Shown here in pieces: positions 59,623-64,000 of a stretch of 64,000 nucleotides of DNA (its first letter is position 1; each line of letters begins with the position of its first letter). Under the pieces are notes generated by a model that did no database searches, was not told where the DNA came from, and worked only from the letters and a program-made list of their open reading frames with translations. The DNA is from Oscillospiraceae bacterium. Its GTDB lineage: Bacteria; Bacillota; Clostridia; Oscillospirales; Oscillospiraceae. The position numbers and the translations under genes are program-made. The stretch lies in assembly GCA_910575695.1 (NCBI GenBank), contig CAJTGJ010000009.1:1-64000 (forward strand), read 5' to 3'.

Positions 59623-61188
59623 ATGAAAAAGAGGATTCTTGCAATGCTTCTGGCCCTGGCCATGACAGCAGCCCTGGCTGCCTGCAAGCCAAGCGCCAGC
59701 CAACCCACGGAGGCTCCCCCCTCCCAGCAGCCGTCCGGCGCCCCCAGCGACGCCCCCAGCGCCGCCCCCGTGGACGCCCCCATGCTGGCCGACTTCTCCG
59801 CCGGCGCGGTGGACGCGTTCTTTGCCTCCGACGGCTGGTCCAACGGCAGCGTGTTCAACGTGTGGTGGAAAGGCGACATGGTTACTTATTCCGACGGCCA
59901 GCTCCATCTGGGCATCTCCGACGCCAACGGCGAGGTGGAGCAGGGCTACTACGGCGGCGAGGCCCGCACGGGGCTGTACTACGGTTATGGCGATTACGTC
60001 GTAAAGATGAAGCCCTCCAAGGCGGAGGGCACCGCCAGCACCTTCTTTACCTGCACCGGCCCCTACGACATCAACGCGGAGGGCAATCCCAATCCCTGGG
60101 ACGAGATCGACATTGAGTTCTTAGGCAAGGACACCACCGGCGTCCAGTTCAACTATTTCGTGGACGGCCAGGGAGGCCACGAATACTGGTACGACCTGGG
60201 GTTCGACGCCTCCGAGGAGTTCCATGAGTACGGCTTCCGCTGGGCGGAGGATTCCATTTCCTGGCTGGTGGACGGCAAGGAGGTTTACACGGTGGAAGCC
60301 AGCGAGGAAAACCCCCTGCCCTCCGCCCCGGGCCGCATTCTGATGAATTACTGGTGCGGCACCTCCGACGCCGAGGGCTGGATGGGCAAATATGAGCTCA
60401 GCGACGCCACCGCCGACTACCAGTGGGTCAAGACCTCCGCCACCGGCCGCGAGCTGGTTCCCAGCGAGGACGGCGAACAGGATGGCAGCATGGACGGCCT
60501 GGACGTGAGCTTCGCCAACGGCGCGGCGGCGGACGGCAGCGTCTTTGCCTCCGACGGCTGGTCCAACGGCAGCGTGTTCAACGTGTGGTGGAAGGGCGAC
60601 ATGGTTACTTATTCCGACGGCCAGCTCCACCTGGGCATCACCGACGCCAACGGCGAGGTGGAGCAGGGCTATTATGGCGGCGAGGCCCGCACCGCCCATC
60701 ACTACGGGTACGGCGAGTACTCCGTCAGCATGAAGCCCTCCAAGGCGGAGGGCACCGCCAGCACCTTCTTCACCTGCACCGGCGATTACGATATCGGCCT
60801 GGACGGCAATCCCAACCCCTGGGATGAGATCGACATTGAATTTTTGGGCAAGGACACCACCGGCGTCCAGTTCAACTATTTCGTGGACGGGCAGGGAGGC
60901 CACGAGTACTGGTACGATCTGGGCTTCGACGCCTCTGAGGAGTTCCACGAGTACGGCTTCCGCTGGGCGGAGGATTCCATCACCTGGACTGTGGACGGCA
61001 AGGACGTGTACACGGTGGAAGCCAGCGAGGAAACCCCTCTGCCCTCCGCCCCGGGCCGCATCCTGATGAATTACTGGTGCGGCACCCCCGACGCGGAGGG
61101 CTGGATGGGCAAGTATGAGCTCAGCGACGCCACCGCCGACTATCAGTGGATCAAGACCACCGCCACCGGCATCAGCCTGGACGGCTGA
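59623..61188 (+). CDS. Lipoprotein with two tandem GH16 domains
   Basis: A 521-residue predicted lipoprotein: leader MLLALAMTAALAACKP (lipobox LAAC), a Pro/Ser/Ala-rich linker, then two GH16 laminarinase/lichenase-type domains. Each holds the catalytic ExDxxE (WDEIDIEFLGKD). The domains are offset by exactly 241 codons and are almost identical, also in nucleotides. It should cleave beta-1,3/1,4-glucans at the cell surface. SD GAAGGAG precedes the ATG. Located with a GT2 and a GH3 gene, so it may modify a self-made or captured beta-glucan. Confidence 0.9.
   Translation: MKKRILAMLLALAMTAALAACKPSASQPTEAPPSQQPSGAPSDAPSAAPVDAPMLADFSAGAVDAFFASDGWSNGSVFNVWWKGDMVTYSDGQLHLGISDANGEVEQGYYGGEARTGLYYGYGDYVVKMKPSKAEGTASTFFTCTGPYDINAEGNPNPWDEIDIEFLGKDTTGVQFNYFVDGQGGHEYWYDLGFDASEEFHEYGFRWAEDSISWLVDGKEVYTVEASEENPLPSAPGRILMNYWCGTSDAEGWMGKYELSDATADYQWVKTSATGRELVPSEDGEQDGSMDGLDVSFANGAAADGSVFASDGWSNGSVFNVWWKGDMVTYSDGQLHLGITDANGEVEQGYYGGEARTAHHYGYGEYSVSMKPSKAEGTASTFFTCTGDYDIGLDGNPNPWDEIDIEFLGKDTTGVQFNYFVDGQGGHEYWYDLGFDASEEFHEYGFRWAEDSITWTVDGKDVYTVEASEETPLPSAPGRILMNYWCGTPDAEGWMGKYELSDATADYQWIKTTATGISLDG
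59821..61170 (+). repeat. Tandem duplication inside the GH16 gene (723-bp period)
   Basis: Positions 59821-60447 and 60544-61170 align without a gap at an offset of 723 bp. They share long identical stretches, for example from TTTGCCTCCGACGGCTGG onward. The 96-bp linker between them is not duplicated in the same way. Confidence 0.9.
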
Positions 61189-61197
61189 CAGCCTGCG

Positions 61198-61236
61198 GTC
61201 TGCGTATCCCGCCCCAATGGGGCGGGATACGCAGAC
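61198..61236 (+). terminator. 18-bp hairpin after the GH16 gene
   Basis: Perfect 18-bp stem (61198-61215 with 61219-61236) and 3-nt loop. There is no T-run, so it may stabilise the GH16 mRNA 3' end or attenuate rather than fully terminate before the GT2 gene. Confidence 0.6.
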
Positions 61237-61259
61237 GGATTGAATGAGTGTAGAATGAT

Positions 61260-62558
61260 ATGGGATATTTGACAGCTCTTGCCATTGTTTTTATTTCCAT
61301 CTGGTGCTGTTTCTTTCTCCTGCTGTTCCATTACGGTGTATTTGCCCTGATTGGCGTGTTCACGCGAACGGCCTATCCCAAGGCGGACCGCCTGCTGAAG
61401 TATGGCATTGTTATTGCGGCCCGTAACGAGGAGGCGGTGATCGGCTCCCTGCTGGACAGTATCCGGGCTTGCGATTACCCGCGGGAAAAACTGGTGGTGT
61501 TTGTTGTGGCCCACAACTGCACCGACCGCACCGCACAGATCGCCCGGGCGCACGGGGCCAACGTCTATGAGTATGACAACCCGGCGGAACGCACGGCGGG
61601 CTATGCCTACCGCTATCTGTTTGACCGGATCAATGCCGAGTGGGGAGACGCGGGGATGGACGGCTTTTTCATCATCAACGCCGACAATGTACTTTCTCCC
61701 AGTTACGTTTCCAAAATGAACGACGCCTTTGTGGCCACAGGCGGGGAACACGTTGTCACGTCCTACCGCAACTCCCGCAACTTCGGCAGCAACTATATGT
61801 CCTGCCTGTACGGCATATACTTCATCTCCGCCTGCCGCTTTGAGGCCCGGGGGCGCACGGCGTGCGGGTGCAGCACCCGGGTGTCAGGCACCGGATACCT
61901 GTTTCCGCCCAAGCTGGTGGAACACGGCTGGGAGTACGTCACCCTCACCGAGGACTGGGAGTTCACCGCCGACCAGCTGGCCCGGGGGAGCAAGGTGCTC
62001 TACTGCGATGAGGCGGAGTTTTTCGATGAGCAGCCCCTCACGGTGAAGGTGATGCTCCGCCAGCGGCTGCGCTGGGCCCGGGGGCACATGATCGTCTTTT
62101 TCACCCGGTTCCGGACGCTGATGAAAAGCCTGTTTTCCAGAAGAAACGGGCTGGATGGGCGTCGGCGTTTTTCCGTATTCGACATTTCCGCCAGCATTCT
62201 GCCGCTGGGCGTAATCAGCGTGGCCCTGCTGCTGCTCCAGCTGGGGGGGATTGCGCTGTGCCCCCTGTTCGGGTACGACGCGGGGCGGGTTTGGAGGATT
62301 TACGGGCTGATCTCCCTGGCGCTGTTTGCACTGTCCTATGCGCTCACCGTGCTGGGCGCGGTGCTGCTGGTATTTCTGGAGCGCGCGCGCATCCGGGGGG
62401 TGGGAAAGGGAACGCTGGCGGCAGCGGCGGCCCTGTGGCCCCTGTTCCTGCTGGTGAACGTATTTTTGGACGTGGCCGCGCTGTTCCTCCGGGATCTGGA
62501 GTGGAAGGTGATTCCCCATGTTGGCGCGGTGAACAACGCAAAAGCGCCAACAAGTTGA
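61260..62558 (+). CDS. Family 2 glycosyltransferase, membrane synthase
   Basis: A 432-residue GT2 protein. An N-terminal helix (ALAIVFISIWCCFFLLLF) is followed by the GT-A domain with YGIVIAARNEEAVIGSLLDS, NADN (DxD-like), TEDWEF (ED acid) and RQRLRWARGH (QxxRW of processive synthases). Three or four C-terminal helices follow. This is the plan of cellulose/hyaluronan/beta-glucan synthase-like enzymes. The SD is weak and translation may depend on the upstream hairpin region. With the GH16 lipoprotein upstream, synthesis of a surface beta-glucan is a reasonable guess. Confidence 0.87.
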   Translation: MGYLTALAIVFISIWCCFFLLLFHYGVFALIGVFTRTAYPKADRLLKYGIVIAARNEEAVIGSLLDSIRACDYPREKLVVFVVAHNCTDRTAQIARAHGANVYEYDNPAERTAGYAYRYLFDRINAEWGDAGMDGFFIINADNVLSPSYVSKMNDAFVATGGEHVVTSYRNSRNFGSNYMSCLYGIYFISACRFEARGRTACGCSTRVSGTGYLFPPKLVEHGWEYVTLTEDWEFTADQLARGSKVLYCDEAEFFDEQPLTVKVMLRQRLRWARGHMIVFFTRFRTLMKSLFSRRNGLDGRRRFSVFDISASILPLGVISVALLLLQLGGIALCPLFGYDAGRVWRIYGLISLALFALSYALTVLGAVLLVFLERARIRGVGKGTLAAAAALWPLFLLVNVFLDVAALFLRDLEWKVIPHVGAVNNAKAPTS

Positions 62559-62594
62559 TTGCTGCATAAAATTTTCCGTTAATAAAACATTGAA

Positions 62595-62624
62595 TTGGAT
62601 GCTTGTTTAAACCTGTGCTATAAA
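62595..62624 (+). promoter_or_regulatory. Promoter of the downstream GH3 gene
   Basis: TTGGAT (62595-62600) and TATAAA (62619-62624) with 18-bp spacing and a TGC extension before the -10. Confidence 0.55.
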
Positions 62625-62688
62625 AATTTGTGAGAATATAGGGTGTGCTGGCAATTTTCAAGCAGGCCCTAATTTAGGAGGGTTTTCC

Positions 62689-64000
62689 GTGGCGAAAGAA
62701 AAAGGCAACAAGAAAAAGCTGAGCGCGAAGGCGTTTACCGCCATCGTCGCGCCCCTGCTGGCAATTCTTCTGGCGTTTTCCATTGTGCTGTCCGTGGTGA
62801 CCACCTCCCGGTTTGACCTGGTTCTCCGGGACATCTTCGGCGAGACCGATTTCAGCAAGGGCAGCGCGGGCCATGACATTGACGCCAATTACTACACCCG
62901 GGATATCGCCGACTCCAAAGAGCTCCAGGCCGCCGAGCAGGCGTACGCCCGCAAGGCCGGGGCCGAGGGCATGGTGCTCCTGTACAACAACACGGAGGGG
63001 GGCAAGGGCCTGCCCGTGGCGGGCGGCTCCAAGCTGAGCCTGTTCTCCTCCTCCTCGGTGGATCTGCTGGCCGGCGGCACGGGCTCCGGCGTGTCCACCA
63101 TCTCCAGCGATATGCGCACCGCCCTCACCGAGCAGGGCTTTGCCGTCAACGAGGCGCTGTGGAAGTTCTACAGCGACAACCACGGGAGCTATACCCGGGG
63201 CGGCGGCTCCATCATGTACGGCGGCGCGGAGGACTGGACCATCAAGGAGGCCCCCGTCTCCGCCATCCCCGATGCCGCCAAGAGCGAGGCGGAGGGCACT
63301 ATCCCCGTGTTTTTCCTGGCCCGAACCGGCGGCGAGGGCCGGGACCTGGGCCGCTACATGGGCGAGTGGACCGATGTGTCCGGGGACAAGGAGAAGCATT
63401 ACCTGGAGCCCAACTCCGTGGAGCTGGAGGTCATCCAGTACCTCAACGACACCTTTGACAATGTAATCCTGGTGGTCAACACCAATAACGCCTTCGAGCT
63501 GGGCTGGGTGGCCGATTATCCCAGCATCAGCGCGGTGCTGTGGGCCCCCGGCGCGGGGGGCGACACCTGCCGGTCCATCGCCGACGTGCTCAGCGGGACG
63601 GTGAACCCCTCCGGCCACCTGGTGGACACCTTCGCCTACGACGCTTTCTCCTCCCCCGCCATGCAGAACATGGGGGACATGATGCTGGTCAACGGCGGGC
63701 AGGACGTAGAGGCCGCCGTGTTCTACGACGAGGGCATCTACGTGGGCTATAAGTACTATGAAACCCGCTACTTCGACAAGGCCTTGGGCCAGGGCAATGC
63801 CGGGGACTACGACTATGCCGCCGCGGTGCAGTACCCCTTTGGCTACGGCATCTCCTATACCACCTTTGAGTGGTCTGACTTTCAGATGGGCCAGATGGAC
63901 GCCGACGGCAATATTGAACTCAGCGTGACCGTGAAGAATACCGGCGCGGTTGCTGGCCGGGACGTGGTGCAGGTCTACCTCAACGCCCCTTACACGGATT
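62689..64000 (+). CDS. GH3 beta-glycosidase, reversed domain order (partial)
   Basis: GTG start at 62689 with TAGGAGGG upstream; the reading frame is open to the window end. It has an N-terminal membrane helix (FTAIVAPLLAILLAFSIVLS), then the GH3 C-terminal domain (AGAEGMVLLYNNTEGGKGLP, LGWVADYPSISAVLWAPGAG, PFGYGISYTTFEW) and the start of the Fn3-like domain (SVTVKNTGAVAGRDVVQVYL). The catalytic domain should follow beyond 64000. It is the intact counterpart of the broken GH3 gene at 50658-53317. Likely a membrane-anchored beta-glucosidase. Confidence 0.88.
   Translation, partial: MAKEKGNKKKLSAKAFTAIVAPLLAILLAFSIVLSVVTTSRFDLVLRDIFGETDFSKGSAGHDIDANYYTRDIADSKELQAAEQAYARKAGAEGMVLLYNNTEGGKGLPVAGGSKLSLFSSSSVDLLAGGTGSGVSTISSDMRTALTEQGFAVNEALWKFYSDNHGSYTRGGGSIMYGGAEDWTIKEAPVSAIPDAAKSEAEGTIPVFFLARTGGEGRDLGRYMGEWTDVSGDKEKHYLEPNSVELEVIQYLNDTFDNVILVVNTNNAFELGWVADYPSISAVLWAPGAGGDTCRSIADVLSGTVNPSGHLVDTFAYDAFSSPAMQNMGDMMLVNGGQDVEAAVFYDEGIYVGYKYYETRYFDKALGQGNAGDYDYAAAVQYPFGYGISYTTFEWSDFQMGQMDADGNIELSVTVKNTGAVAGRDVVQVYLNAPYTD

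Noticed and set aside
1-64000. tRNA, rRNA or CRISPR arrays
   Set aside because: No cloverleaf with a T-arm GGTTCGAATCC-type motif, no rRNA-like conserved blocks and no regularly spaced short direct repeats were noticed.

Overview
The window looks like a chromosomal segment of a high-GC, motile gut Firmicute of the Oscillospiraceae (Flavonifractor / Lawsonibacter / Oscillibacter-like). This is inferred from GC-rich coding sequence, Gram-positive style Shine-Dalgarno sites and promoters, many LytTR/GHKL and FtsX-type ABC systems, YitT and DUF4317 proteins, GH3 enzymes with reversed domain order, and a Firmicutes-type csrA-flagellin pair. No rRNA, tRNA or CRISPR array was seen.

Layout. 1-1000: a graveyard of IS fragments (ISL3-like and IS256-like transposase pieces) plus a 57-residue protein. 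1021-7735: a PucR regulator, then a two-component system followed by an ABC/FtsX transporter whose promoter carries a 22-bp-phased direct repeat. 8264-14487: a glycoside cassette (zinc dehydrogenase, two GH31 enzymes, a frameshifted DUF624 protein). 14576-19672 (minus): M16 peptidase, YitT and L-cysteine desulfidase-like genes. 19976-22081: a compact thiol-redox operon (TrxR-like, trigger-factor-like, thioredoxin with CVPC). 22190-27531: a heterodimeric ABC exporter flanked by two paralogous 159-residue exported proteins and followed by a LytTR regulator with a degenerate receiver. 27852-39896: mostly housekeeping and regulators (DUF4317, hydrolase/TetR pair, GntR, CCA-adding enzyme, phosphosugar mutase, M29 aminopeptidase, GNAT, AsnA, a tiny membrane protein, LytTR/DUF3021-like pair).

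The most unusual part is 40165-50200, all on the minus strand. A TnpB homologue in which all three RuvC catalytic acidic residues are substituted (T198, D288, E367) sits directly upstream of csrA and flagellin. Behind flagellin lies a cluster coding for a sulfotransferase-fold protein, an APS-kinase homologue, a LicC-like cytidylyltransferase, a 2-aminoethylphosphonate-type transaminase and a PEP mutase fused to another cytidylyltransferase. It ends in a phosphonopyruvate decarboxylase gene cut to about 54 codons and joined to pieces of a PHP phosphoesterase gene. My reading is a flagellin (or flagellin-glycan) phosphonate decoration pathway, possibly using a 3'-phosphorylated CMP-phosphonate as a PAPS mimic, controlled by an RNA-guided, nuclease-dead TnpB (TldR-like). 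Both ideas are inferences from family membership and context.

50658-64000 is polysaccharide-related: a GH43 gene and a broken GH3 gene (minus), two mirror-image LytTR/GHKL two-component pairs, a lipoprotein with two nearly identical GH16 domains, a GT2 synthase and a second GH3 gene running off the window end.
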